The position numbers and the translations under genes were made by a program. The notes under the pieces are model-generated. The model saw only the letters and a program-made list of their open reading frames with translations, was not told where the DNA came from and searched no databases. From positions 4,041,001-4,105,000 of the forward strand of contig NC_090132.1 in the NCBI RefSeq assembly GCF_040581485.1: DNA of 64,000 nt. The letters run 5' to 3'. This stretch comes from Linepithema humile (taxonomy: Eukaryota > Arthropoda > Insecta > Hymenoptera > Formicidae). Positions 34,116 through 42,965 of this stretch are shown here, one piece after another. Numbering within the stretch: the first letter of the stretch is position 1; each line of letters begins with the position of its first letter.

Positions 34116-34240
34116 AACTGACTTCACTCCATGGATAAAACAGTGTCTTGTACAAATGATGTAATCATATGATGTAATGATGTAATGACGTAATCATTTG
34201 TATAAGACATTACTATTTTATCCATGAAATGAGGTCAGTT
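34116..34240. repeat. 125-bp hairpin with ~55-bp arms
   Basis: AACTGACTTCACTCCATGGA at the left pairs with the reverse of TCCATGAAATGAGGTCAGTT at the right, and the pairing continues through GTCTTGTACAAATGATGTAA into a short centre of GATGTAAT repeats. Arms agree at most positions with small gaps. The sequence just upstream (34083-34115) recurs at 50477-50510, so this may be one end of a dispersed repeat. Confidence 0.7.
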
Positions 34241-34394
34241 GTTTGTTATATTAATATTCCCTAAATTTTGTATACATTTTGATAGTTAAAATATTTAGTG
34301 CAAATTCTTACAAAAATGTAAAGAATGTACGAATGCGTTCGTGTAGAAAGTGTTTTTAGCAAACAACTTGAGAAATGCGCGGGTTAAAAACCCA

Positions 34395-34893
34395 CCCAGT
34401 AAACATTCGATATCCTATATATATATACATGAAATATTCATAATGTGAAAAAAACGTACTGTATATACTATGTATATACATAAAATATACATAAATTTAC
34501 GTATATTTAGGGATGTTCGTAGGATATCGTATGGATATGACATGACTTGTACATTCAAGCGGAATTGCAGCGTAAATATATGTACATAGAATATATCTCA
34601 TGTGCATGCCACGAATGTGTATTGCACATCCTCGAAATATATTCCATGTACATAAATGCGCATTGCACATTCTCGCAATATACCCCATGTATATACCACG
34701 AATGTGCACTACATATCTTTGGAATATACCTATGTATGTACTATGAACATTCTATGTACATACATGTGGTAATTATTTCACATACATAGGATATGCGCTG
34801 TATATACTTTTCACATTCTCTGTATATACATAGAATGTACAATATCCATATATGTATATAAATAAAACGTAGAATGTCCTAATGTTTATTGGG
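34395..34893. mobile_element. MITE-like element with 13-bp terminal inverted repeats
   Basis: CCCAGTAAACATT at 34395-34407 pairs with AATGTTTATTGGG at 34881-34893 (one mismatch). Between them the sequence is rich in ATATATACAT-type words and contains degenerate tandem repeats. It has no coding capacity. No clear target duplication was found, so the class is unknown. The overall size, about 500 bp, fits a non-autonomous element. Confidence 0.5.
34586..34760. repeat. Degenerate ~45-bp tandem repeat, four copies
   Basis: Units begin near 34589, 34636, 34676 and 34722 and share the form GAATATAYCYCATGTAYATRC followed by CGAATGTGYATTGCACATYC. Divergence between copies is moderate. It lies inside the MITE-like element. 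Confidence 0.6.
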
Positions 34894-34899
34894 CAGTTT

Positions 34900-37049
34900 G
34901 ATTAATGAATTGTAACTTGAAATTTTGAAAAAATCAGCGAGCGGAGATTTTCACGCTACAAATCGTACAAGATGTGTTTTCTAAGGGCGATTTTCAGAGT
35001 CCGTTCTTATGTTCAAGATCGTGGGACTATGAATACCCGCCTAAAAGATTTTAATAGAAGCCTTCGGTAGAATTGATTAATGCAAACAAATTTCTACCTG
35101 TCTATTCTGCCTTGAGAATCAATGAAAATACTTTTGTTCATAGAAAGAATACAATCTCTATTGATCACAAACAATATTATTCGTTGAATGAATAATTTAC
35201 AAGATCTTTTAAATAATTCTTTTTAGCTGATTAACATCTAATATTTTACATCTTAATATTTTACTTGTGGACATATTAATTTTTTGATCCTATATTTCAT
35301 AAAAATAGATAAATCCTTCTCATATTTAGAATAATTATTTTTGCGTACGATAAGTAACGCATTTTTATATCTGTAATATATGTGTGTGTTACTTTTTATT
35401 ATAAAAATCTACTTTTCTTCCCCCGTTAACGAAAGTTCGTACTTTAAGCGAATTCGCGAAGCCTTTTGATTGCACTGCAAGATCGTGCACGGAAATGATC
35501 TCATTATTAACATCTATCAAATCGATACAGCCGTAGCCTTGACCGGTTGCACCCTCTGTATATAACGACTAGGTTTCTTTCGTCTGCTATATCGATGAGT
35601 ATTGACATACCGGATATACGCTCAAGCAACCTACTCATGACATTTCGTGACGGATTAATATCAGCAAAAAAAAAATGTTACGAATGTTTTAAATAAAATG
35701 AATTTTAAGAATTTATTAAATAACAAATATTTTGCAATATCTGTATGGCTCTGTAAAAACACGCAAGTGTTTTTGTTGATAAGAGAAAAAAATTTGTTTA
35801 ATAAGAAATAATATAAGAAAATAAGAAAATTTGATGGATAAGAGAACTAATATTTTCCCTCTTTGAATATTTTTCTTATCTTATTTGTAGATAAAATTTA
35901 TTTATAGACAAAACTTATTTGTAAATATCCGTTATTTAAAATGTTTACTATCAGCTTTTAAAACGCAATCATTTAATGATTAGTATATGCAACAACTTTG
36001 CTTGCGCAAATTCTACGTAAAAACGTCACTCCATCAAACGTCACTCCATCATGTGCCAAATACACTTTTGTGTGAATACATTAATCTTCTCCCGAATATA
36101 CAGGAAACACCGGCAAGATTTCCTTCGGAAAAAGATTTCCTCAGTTATTTATTATGTTGGTAAGTCAAAACGCGCTCGAACAGAATGTCGTAGGCAACCG
36201 TGAGAAGCAGCGATTTAAGTCAATATGTAGACGCCAGGCATCCTGACGCCTACACTGCGGGCTTTTCCACGTCGCGTAGCCCCTGTCGCATACACATGCA
36301 GCGACCTTTTAAATAGAGAATTTCATCCCTTATTTTCTTCATTTTATGCTTCGCCCATTAATTTTCACACGGCAATATGTCCCTTTTATGTTGTCGGAAT
36401 ATTTGTAGGCATTGCATTCATGTGTCGGCAATATGCCGTGTTAAGGAAATTGTTCCATGCACAATTTATAGAGATACAGCTCTATCGATCTCGCATCGTG
36501 ACGTTCTCCGAGTTTGTAGGTTCCAGAGTCGTTTTGCAGACAATAAACGAATCACGCGTTTAGTGAAGTAGGAAGGATTTTTCACGGAAATATTAAACTA
36601 TTTTCAGCTCATTTCTTCGAAAGAAAAAAAAAACGAAAATAAGTCAGTCGTTTACTTTAGGTTTGTTCGCGTCGCATACCGCAACATGCTTCTACTCGCT
36701 CCAATATGCTCCAATCTATAATATTACATAACTGTAGAGAGAGAGATCCACCTACAGACCCCAATCTATCGAGTAGCTCGCGGCCGCTTTGCATATTTTA
36801 CCGCGCATTGGCCCGAGTCAGTCTGGCAATTGCTTGAGCGTATGACACATTATTTTTCGGGTCTTTAAGTTTCTTTGTTTCCTTGGCGCGGCACACCATG
36901 ACTCTTGAAGGATCATAGACTTTACAAAGGAGACCATCCAAAGATGCCAACGTGAACTCCGTGCAACATGAGGGATAAAGTTCCCATGTGGGCATCACAC
37001 AAGCGAGAATCGCTACGTCACTCGTCCGAGTAGCACTTTAAAGGCCCAT
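34900..37049. other. Non-coding left flank of the Harbinger element
   Basis: No gene recognised. Small items: a tandem ACGTCACTCCATCAA at about 36024-36053, a near-palindrome TGTAGACGCCAGG...CCTGACGCCTACA at 36225-36253, and a 66-codon minus-strand frame at 36798-36998 of doubtful value. Confidence 0.5.
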
Positions 37050-37052
37050 TAA

Positions 37053-37111
37053 AGGCCCATTTATACATATCCGTACCGTATCCGTACCGTATCCGTACCG
37101 TACACGTCCGT
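37053..37111 (+). repeat. Harbinger left terminal inverted repeat with subterminal GTATCCGTACC repeats
   Basis: It matches the reverse complement of the right end (about 40610-40669) with a few mismatches. Three head-to-tail copies of a ~10-bp GTATCCGTACC unit follow the outermost GGCCC. Such subterminal repeats are typical transposase or MADF-protein binding sites in this superfamily (family knowledge, not shown here). Confidence 0.85.
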
Positions 37112-37336
37112 GCACGGATGCTAGATTCGATTCCATATGATTAAATGTAAGTATTTACACTATTCCGTATCCGTACCTGCACCGCAGATGTCGATGGCGA
37201 CGATATTTTCACGGACCGGAGGCACTGAACGTGCCGGTACTGACAAGTGTAAATAGGCTTCAGTGTAGCGTTCAGATTTTTGAGTCTCATTTTGTATCAG
37301 TCTGCGATATCGAGAACATTCTTTTAAAATAAAGAA

Positions 37337-37469
37337 ATGGATAATGAAAAATTGATAGAATTAGTGCAACAACGCATCGAATTATACGATCTTTCCCATC
37401 CAAAATATCTTGATGGAATTTATAAAGAAAAACTGTGGCAGAGTATTTCTCAAGAACTTGACCAACCAG
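37337..37469 (+). pseudogene. First exon of a Harbinger MADF-domain (Myb/SANT-like) protein, orphaned
   Basis: It starts with ATG and encodes 44 residues beginning MDNEKLIELVQQRIELYD and continuing through HPKYLDGIYKEKLWQSIS. This is the N-terminal half of a MADF domain: the conserved LI.LV...P.LYD..H..Y.D, then K..LW..I..EL. It ends in a donor, CAACCAG|GTAATT, in phase 1. The second half of the domain (the W-R-R-F helix) should follow after an intron but is not found before the inverted transposase remnant and the palindrome, so the gene is probably truncated by deletion. The open frame continues through the donor to a stop at 37525, so an unspliced 62-residue product is conceivable. Confidence 0.75.
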
Positions 37470-37564
37470 GTAATTTTACTCATGATAAATATTATTTTAC
37501 AAATAAATTTTTATATTCATTATAAACATCATTTTATTTAAAGAAAAAATACACAATTCTCTTA

Positions 37565-37855
37565 AAAAATTTATACATATGTAGGAACGTGTTTTTGCTA
37601 GTTGGTTCTCTCCATCTTGTATATTATTTTCATATTTTATTATCAATTAAATTGAGTAACACATTAAAAGCATGTTCTGACATTCTAAAATATTGATAAA
37701 ATTTAGTTGCATCATCAACAAATTCTTTATATAATGTAAAAAATTCACCTTCCATTTTTCGTTTTGTCCATGCTTTATGAACCCATAAAATCCGTTTTTT
37801 TTTTTTTTTCTTTTTTTTTTTTAAGATTCCTCTTCGTCTAAAATTAATGCTATTG
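37565..37855 (-). pseudogene. Harbinger (PIF) transposase, decayed N-terminal fragment
   Basis: Read on the minus strand: IALILDEEES at about 37855-37824, then an A-tract interrupted by one G, then RILWVHKAWTKRKMEGEFFT, LYKEFVDDATKFYQYFRMSE, HAFNVLLNLIDNKI, and TRWREPTSKN near 37597-37622. This is the usual start of Harbinger/HARBI1-type transposases (acidic stretch, basic stretch, WVH..., EGE..TL..E...D..KF..YFRM....F..LL..I, T.WREP). The A-tract (12 A, G, 15 A) breaks the frame by +1 with a TAA, and two in-frame stops fall between NKI and TRWREP. The catalytic DDE core is absent. The N-terminal edge coincides with the palindrome boundary. Confidence 0.8.
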
Positions 37856-38217
37856 ATGTTCGTGAACCTAGCATATCATTTTCCAGCAGATCAAAAATAA
37901 AAGAGAGATCAAAAATAAAAGATTCTTGTCGCATGCAGTCGAGTTCTATAGTTCCTTATAGTTTTTAGTAATAGTTCTGGTGATTTTATCCAAAAAAACA
38001 CCAATCGAAAAAATGATCTGCTAACTTCCCGTAGCAGATCATTTTCTAGCAAATCAAAAATAAAAGAGAGTTCTTGTCGCATGCAGTCGAGTTCTATAGT
38101 TCCTGATAGTTTTTAATGATAGTTCTGGTGATTTTATAAAAAAAAACACCGATCGAAAAAAATGATCTGCTACAGAAAGTTAGCAGATAAAAAATAGAGG
38201 ACACTGAACATATATGT

Positions 38218-40138
38218 GATATGCTGGCCGTATATTGATAGTTCTGTTAATAATTAAAGAGTTTTCGTGTAGTTCTGAGCCAGTACATTGCTTTTCCAAA
38301 GAGTTCTGACGACTAAAATAATTAGAAAATTTTTTAACAATTATTTTACCCGAAAAACACGCATTTTTGTACATATATGTGATATGCTGGCCGCATATTG
38401 ATAGTTCTGCTAAAAATTAGACAGTTCTCTTCTAGTTCTGGGCGAGTACATTGCTTTTCCAAAGAGTTCTGACGACTAAAATAATTAGAAAATATTTTAA
38501 ACAATTATTTTACCCGAAAAACACGCATTTTTGAGTATATGTGTGATATGCTGGCCGTATATTGATAGTTCTGTTAATAATTAAAGAGTTTTCGTGCAGT
38601 TCTGGGCAAGTACATTGCTTTTCCAAAGAGTTCTGACGACTAAAATAATTAGAAAATTTTTTAAACAATTATTTTACCCGAAAAACACGCATTTTTGAGC
38701 ATATGTGTGATATGCTGGCCGTATATTGATAGTTCTGTTAATAATTAAAGAGTTTTCGTGTAGTTCTAAGAACTAGAAGAGAACTGTCTAATTTTTAGCA
38801 GAACTATCAATATGCGGCCAGCATATCACACATATGCTCAAAAATGCGCGTTTTTCGAGTAAATTAATTGTTTAAAAAATTTTCTAATTATTTTAGTCGT
38901 CAGAACTCTTTGGAAAAGCAATGTACTTGCCCAGAACTGCACGAAAACTCTTTAATTATTAACAGAACTATCAATATACGGCCAGCATATCACACATATA
39001 CTCAAAAATGCGTGTTTTTCGAGTAAAATAATTGTTTAAAAAATTTTCTAATTATTTTAGTCGTCAGAACTTTTTGGAAAAGCAATGTACTCGCCCAGAA
39101 CTAGAAGAGAACTGTCTAATTTTTAGCAGAACTATCAATATGCGGCCAGCATATCACACATATGCTCAAAAATGCGCGTTTTTCGGGTAAATTAATTGTT
39201 TAAAAAATTTTCTAATTATTTTAGTCGTCAGAACTCTTTGGAAAAGCAATGTACTTGCCCAGAACTACACGAAAACTCTTTAATTATTAACAGAACTAAT
39301 AATATACGGCCAGCATATCACACATATACTCAAAAATGCGTGTTTTTCGGGTAAAATAATTGTTTAAAAAATTTTCTAATTATTTTAGTCGTCAGAACTC
39401 TTTGGAAAAGCAATGTATTCGCCCAGAACTAGAAGAGAACTGTCTAATTTTTAGCAGAACTATCAATATGCGGCCAGCATATCACACATATGCTCAAAAA
39501 TGCGCGTTTTTCGGGTAAATTAATTGTTTAAAAAATTTTCTAATTATTTTAGTCGTCAGAACTCTTTGGAAAAGCAATGTACTTGCCCAGAACTACACGA
39601 AAACTCTTTAATTATCAACAGAACTATCAATATACGGCCAGCATATCACACATATGCTCAAAAATGCGCGTTTTTCGGGTAAATTAATTGTTTAAAAAAT
39701 TTTCTAATTATTTTAGTCGTCAGAACTCTTTGGAAAAGCATTGTACTTGCCCAGAACTGCACGAAAACTCTTTAATTATTAACAGAACTATCAATATACG
39801 GCCAGCATATCACACATATACTCAAAAATGCGTGTTTTTCGGGTAAAATAATTGTTTAAAAAATTTTCTAATTATTTTAGTCGTCAGAACTCTTTGGAAA
39901 AGCAATGTACTCGCCCAGAACTAGAAGAGAACTGTCTAATTTTTAGCAGAACTATCAATATGCGGCCAGCATATCACATATATGTACAAAAATGCGTGTT
40001 TTTCGGGTAAAATAATTGTTAAAAAATTTTCTAATTATTTTAGTCGTCAGAACTCTTTGGAAAAGCAATGTACTGGCTCAGAACTACACGAAAACTCTTT
40101 AATTATCAACAGAACTATCAATATACGGCCAGCATATC
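38218..40138. repeat. Thirteen-unit 164-bp tandem array with an internal inversion and two alternating subtypes
   Basis: Using GATATGCTGGCC and its reverse GGCCAGCATATC as landmarks, forward units start at 38218, 38381, 38545 and 38709. Reverse units are at 38816, 38980, 39144, 39308, 39472, 39636, 39800, 39964 and 40127. Spacing is 164 bp except 163 at both outermost steps. Subtype A has GCGGCC/GCCGC plus AGAAGAGAACTGTCTAATTT; subtype B has ACGGCC/GCCGT plus ACGAAAACTCTTTAATTAT. The order is B A B B (forward) then A B A B A B B A B (reverse). The outer four units on each side mirror each other. The short ORFs in it are by-products. Confidence 0.93.
38762..38774. repeat. Inversion junction of the 164-bp array
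   Basis: Here the unit orientation flips from forward to reverse. The junction is the 13-bp palindrome AGTTCTAAGAACT, made of the AGTTCT motif that recurs throughout the arms meeting its complement. Confidence 0.75.
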
Positions 40139-40609
40139 ACATATATGTTCAGTGTCCTCTATTTTTTATCTGCTAACTTTCCGTAGCAGATCATTTTTTT
40201 CGATCGGTGTTTTTTTTTATAAAATCACCAGAACTATCATTAAAAACTATCAGGAACTATAGAACTCGACTGCATGCGACAAGAACTCTCTTTTATTTTT
40301 GATCTGCTAGAAAATGATCTGCTACGGGAAGTTAGCAGATCATTTTTTCGATTGGTGTTTTTTTGGATAAAATCACCAGAACTATTACTAAAAACTATAA
40401 GGAACTATAGAACTCGACTGCATGCGACAAGAACTCTCTTTTATTTTTGATCTGCTGGAAAATGATATGCTAGGTTCACGAACATATGCTATTGCCGCTA
40501 ATTCGTTTATCGATAGCTCTGTCATGTTCACAGTCAGATGTATATCTCAAGACTGATGTTTCAAAACATTCACGGATGCGATCCGGATATGTGTAAATAC
40601 TCATATCCA

Positions 40610-40669
40610 ATTTTGCCGGTACAGTACGAATACGGTACGGATATGGTACGGATATGTATAAACGGGCCT
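40610..40669 (-). repeat. Harbinger right terminal inverted repeat
   Basis: It carries GGTACGGATATGGTACGG and ends AAACGGGCCT, followed by TAA at 40670-40672. The inverted match to the left end has a few substitutions, including G versus A at the sixth position of the repeat. Confidence 0.85.
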
Positions 40670-40745
40670 TAAAGCGAATGACTGAGCGCTACACTTGACA
40701 TCTCTGGAGACTACAAATGGCCAACAAAAATGAAATTGTTTAGTT

Positions 40746-40761
40746 CCCCCCCCCCCCCCCC
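40746..40761. repeat. C16 homopolymer
   Basis: Run of 16 C just right of the Harbinger element. Other C-runs are C10 at 13010-13019, C13 at 18516-18528, and C9-T-C6 at 41041-41056. Confidence 0.95.
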
Positions 40762-41273
40762 AGAAAGCTGAAAGCCCCCTTCCCAGAAATTTCGGAAATA
40801 ATAATTAATCAAAATAAAAATAATTTGGGAACGCAGCACAGAGCAAAAATTCAGGCTAATTTAGATGTTAAATAAACAAGTCTTTTTTTAAAATAAATTG
40901 CAACGTCATTTATTTAAGGTTTATGTTTATTTATGTATGTATTATTGTTTATATGTGTATTATTTACTCTATTATTAAATAGCCGATTGTAAAAGACCTC
41001 ACAATAAGAATTTAAAGTTTATAAGTAGGAGGGGCTACAGCCCCCCCCCTCCCCCCAGACAAATTTTCTCGTTCCCAATGGGAAAGATAGTTTAGATAAA
41101 AAGAAAAGTGACCATGACGATTTGGCTCGGGTGCAATGGTTCCCGAGTAATGGGGCTTGGAACTAAATTCCATGGTCCTATCCATGGCAATGCATCTTGT
41201 TAGTTTCCCGAGTCGAAATTTAGCACCTATATTGAACCTTAATCTTTTATTTTGAGGTAGGCATAAGAGAGTC

Positions 41274-41323
41274 AAAGTAGATGTTATGCATTGTATCGTA
41301 TGTATATAATAGCATCTACTTTG
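41274..41323. repeat. Short inverted repeat
   Basis: AAAGTAGATG and CATCTACTTT separated by about 28 bp of AT-rich sequence. Confidence 0.6.
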
Positions 41324-41420
41324 GCGCTACAATATGTCCGAAATTTCCTTTTTTCCTGCTAAAGCTTCAAAGTAGGGTTTAGTTAAAACCCTCCGTTGAC
41401 CCGCTTTAGACCCTGAAAAT

Positions 41421-41820
41421 ATATAGATTCCTTTTTGCCAGCACTACTTTTATGATATTATCAAGAAATTCTAATGATTGCAAATGTTCACAATAAAAAA
41501 AAATACTAACTATAATTTTGATTAACGATAATTTTTAGTAGCATACAATTTAAAAATATCATCAATCAATACCATTTAGTTGAATTTTATTATCTTTTGA
41601 AAATTTGTAATTATTAGAAATTTCTTGATAATATCAAAATATAATATCAAAATTCAACTATTGAGTATTGATTTCTGATATTTTTAAAAATTGTATGCTA
41701 TTAAAATTATCATCAATTAAAATTATATAATTAGTAATTTTCTTTATTATTGTGAAGATTTTTGCAATCATTAGAATTTCTTGATAATATCATAAAACTA
41801 GTACTGAAAATCCATATACC
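41421..41820. mobile_element. ~400-bp foldback (long inverted repeat) MITE
   Basis: The left arm (about 41421-41592) and right arm (about 41640-41820) are reverse complements over most of their length, with small indels. For example TTTTATGATATTATCAAGAA and TAATGATTGCAAA at the left recur inverted at the right, and both arms end centrally at AGTTGAATTTTAT/ATCAAAATTCAACT. The ~45-bp centre repeats TTTCTTGATAATATCA. AT-rich, no ORF. A non-autonomous DNA element is inferred; the target duplication could not be settled. Confidence 0.75.
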
Positions 41821-42327
41821 TTTGTGATTATATTAAAAATATTAAATTAAGATATTAAATATAAAATAAAATATTAAAAACATTACATAATAGTTATTGA
41901 ATTAAATATTATTTATTAAGTATATGTAATACATATAGTTAAGAGTATATTATTAAGTATAGTTAACATGCGTTAAAACAAGTTCAGACAGAAATACTTA
42001 TACAGAAAAAGGTCCAAATTAAGACTGAAACGTTTGATAATATTGTATCACTTAATAAAGCAATAATCAAAATACAACCACATTATGCATATTGCTCGTA
42101 TAGTTTTTCATTTTTATTTGAATTTTAACGAGTACATCTAAAATAGTTAACATTTAATAAAAAAATTAATTTAAAAAAATTTTTTTGCGTTGAATTTTTT
42201 TCAGATATCATATCACTATTTTGAAGAAGAAAACGGAAAGGTATCAATATTAATAAAAGTTGGAAATGCAACGAATCAAATATTTTCCTTTATGATTAAA
42301 CATTATAATAACTTTTATAGGTCGAAT

Positions 42328-42360
42328 TTATCTAGTATATATATATATACTAGATAAAAG
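42328..42360. repeat. AT-rich perfect palindrome
   Basis: TTTATCTAGTATATATATAT and its mirror form a palindrome around an (AT)n centre, with TCGAA and TTCGA just outside. Possible cruciform or remnant of a small foldback element. Confidence 0.7.
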
Positions 42361-42574
42361 TTCGAGGTTTAATGGAGGAGTTCTCGCAGTAATACAATCT
42401 ATTTTGTGAGGCTCTATAGATTTAAAGTAGTATTTCAACGTCAAATTATAGGAGATCAAGTTTTAAAAGAGGAGTTCTAGGTTCTAATTCCGTAAAAATA
42501 GGTTCATATAGGCTGTATGAGCATTAAAAGAGACGCTAAATTTCGACTCGGGTTGTTTCTTTTATTCTAAACTA

Positions 42575-42965
42575 CCTTCCCTGTAAATCCTGGATTTCGT
42601 CAAAATCCACGGACCGTTTTCCATTTCGTATTTTTCGGCCAAATTTGTAATCTCCTTTATATTTTCACCACATCTTCGTAAACTTTTGTACGAGCACTTT
42701 TAACGGGCATTGCAAGACCGATCAATCTTTGTAATTATTCGTGACTCTGAGCTGATTTGTCGGATATTTTTCTTTTTAGCGAGTCCGTCAAATTCTTCCC
42801 AATTTCCATTGGATCGCTGGCATATTGCTGTATAATGTCCAATACCTTTGCCCAAAGCATTCGAGACCCAGATATCTTGAGAGCAAATAATTCGGAAAGT
42901 ATTCTGATGTTATAATTATGCGAGCAACTAATTTCTTTAATGCATCTTACTCTTGAACGCCACAT
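42575..42965 (-). pseudogene. Unrecognised coding-like pseudogene
   Basis: On the minus strand a frame starting ATGTGGCGTTCAAGAGTAAG at 42965 encodes 77 residues (RILSELFALKISGSRMLWAK, then VLDIIQQYASDPMEIGKNLT). It stops at 42735-42737 and continues in the same frame as LQRLIGLAMPVKSARTKVYE to a second stop near 42659. A +1 shift then gives KEITNLAEKYEMENGPWILT ending at 42575. The amphipathic, lysine-rich text looks protein-derived rather than random. I do not recognise the family; an old transposon, endogenous viral or processed host gene are all possible. The upstream open frame to 42998 adds residues of uncertain value. Confidence 0.35.

Larger units (their letters stand above)
37856..40485. 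repeat. Giant palindrome inside the Harbinger element
   Basis: The outer arms match as inverted repeats: ATGTTCGTGAACCTAGC near 37856 pairs with the mirrored sequence ending at 40485, and 38180-38374 is the exact inverse of 39982-40176 at the protein level (the same 64-residue ORF appears on opposite strands). The arms carry two copies each of a ~180-bp block with GCATGCAGTCGAGTTCTATA and AAATGATCTGCTA, then enter the 164-bp unit array. The left arm holds four array units, the right nine, so the centre of the outer symmetry (about 39178) is not the inversion junction (about 38768). The left arm has a small duplication (AGAGATCAAAAATAAAAG near 37901). Confidence 0.92.
37053..40669 (+). mobile_element. 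Non-autonomous PIF/Harbinger-like DNA transposon, 3.6 kb
   Basis: The ends are inverted repeats beginning AGGCCCRTTTATACATATCC and continuing into short direct repeats of GTATCCGTACC (left 37053-37111, right about 40610-40669). TAA target duplications flank them (37050-37052 and 40670-40672). PIF/Harbinger elements use 3-bp TWA targets and encode two proteins, a transposase and a Myb/MADF-like DNA-binding partner. Remnants of both are here: a MADF exon on the + strand and an N-terminal transposase piece on the - strand. The missing remainder of both genes and the huge internal palindrome (about 37856-40485) mark it as a deletion/rearrangement derivative that would need proteins in trans. Confidence 0.88.
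40673..41420. other. Non-coding with C-rich runs
   Basis: C16 at 40746 and AGGAGGGGCTACAGCCCCCCCCC at 41028-41050, the latter forming a small GGGGCT/AGCCCC hairpin. No gene recognised. Confidence 0.55.

Noticed and set aside
36798..36998. 66-codon minus-strand ORF ending NNVSYAQAIARLTRANAR, faintly like the tail of some LINE ORF1 proteins
   Set aside because: The resemblance rests on SYAQA alone; no zinc knuckles or reverse transcriptase nearby.
38180..40176. Regularly spaced repeats resembling a CRISPR array, and a 64-residue ORF present twice
   Set aside because: The 164-bp units are contiguous without unique spacers, in eukaryotic DNA and inside a transposon. The duplicated ORF is just the palindrome read on both strands.
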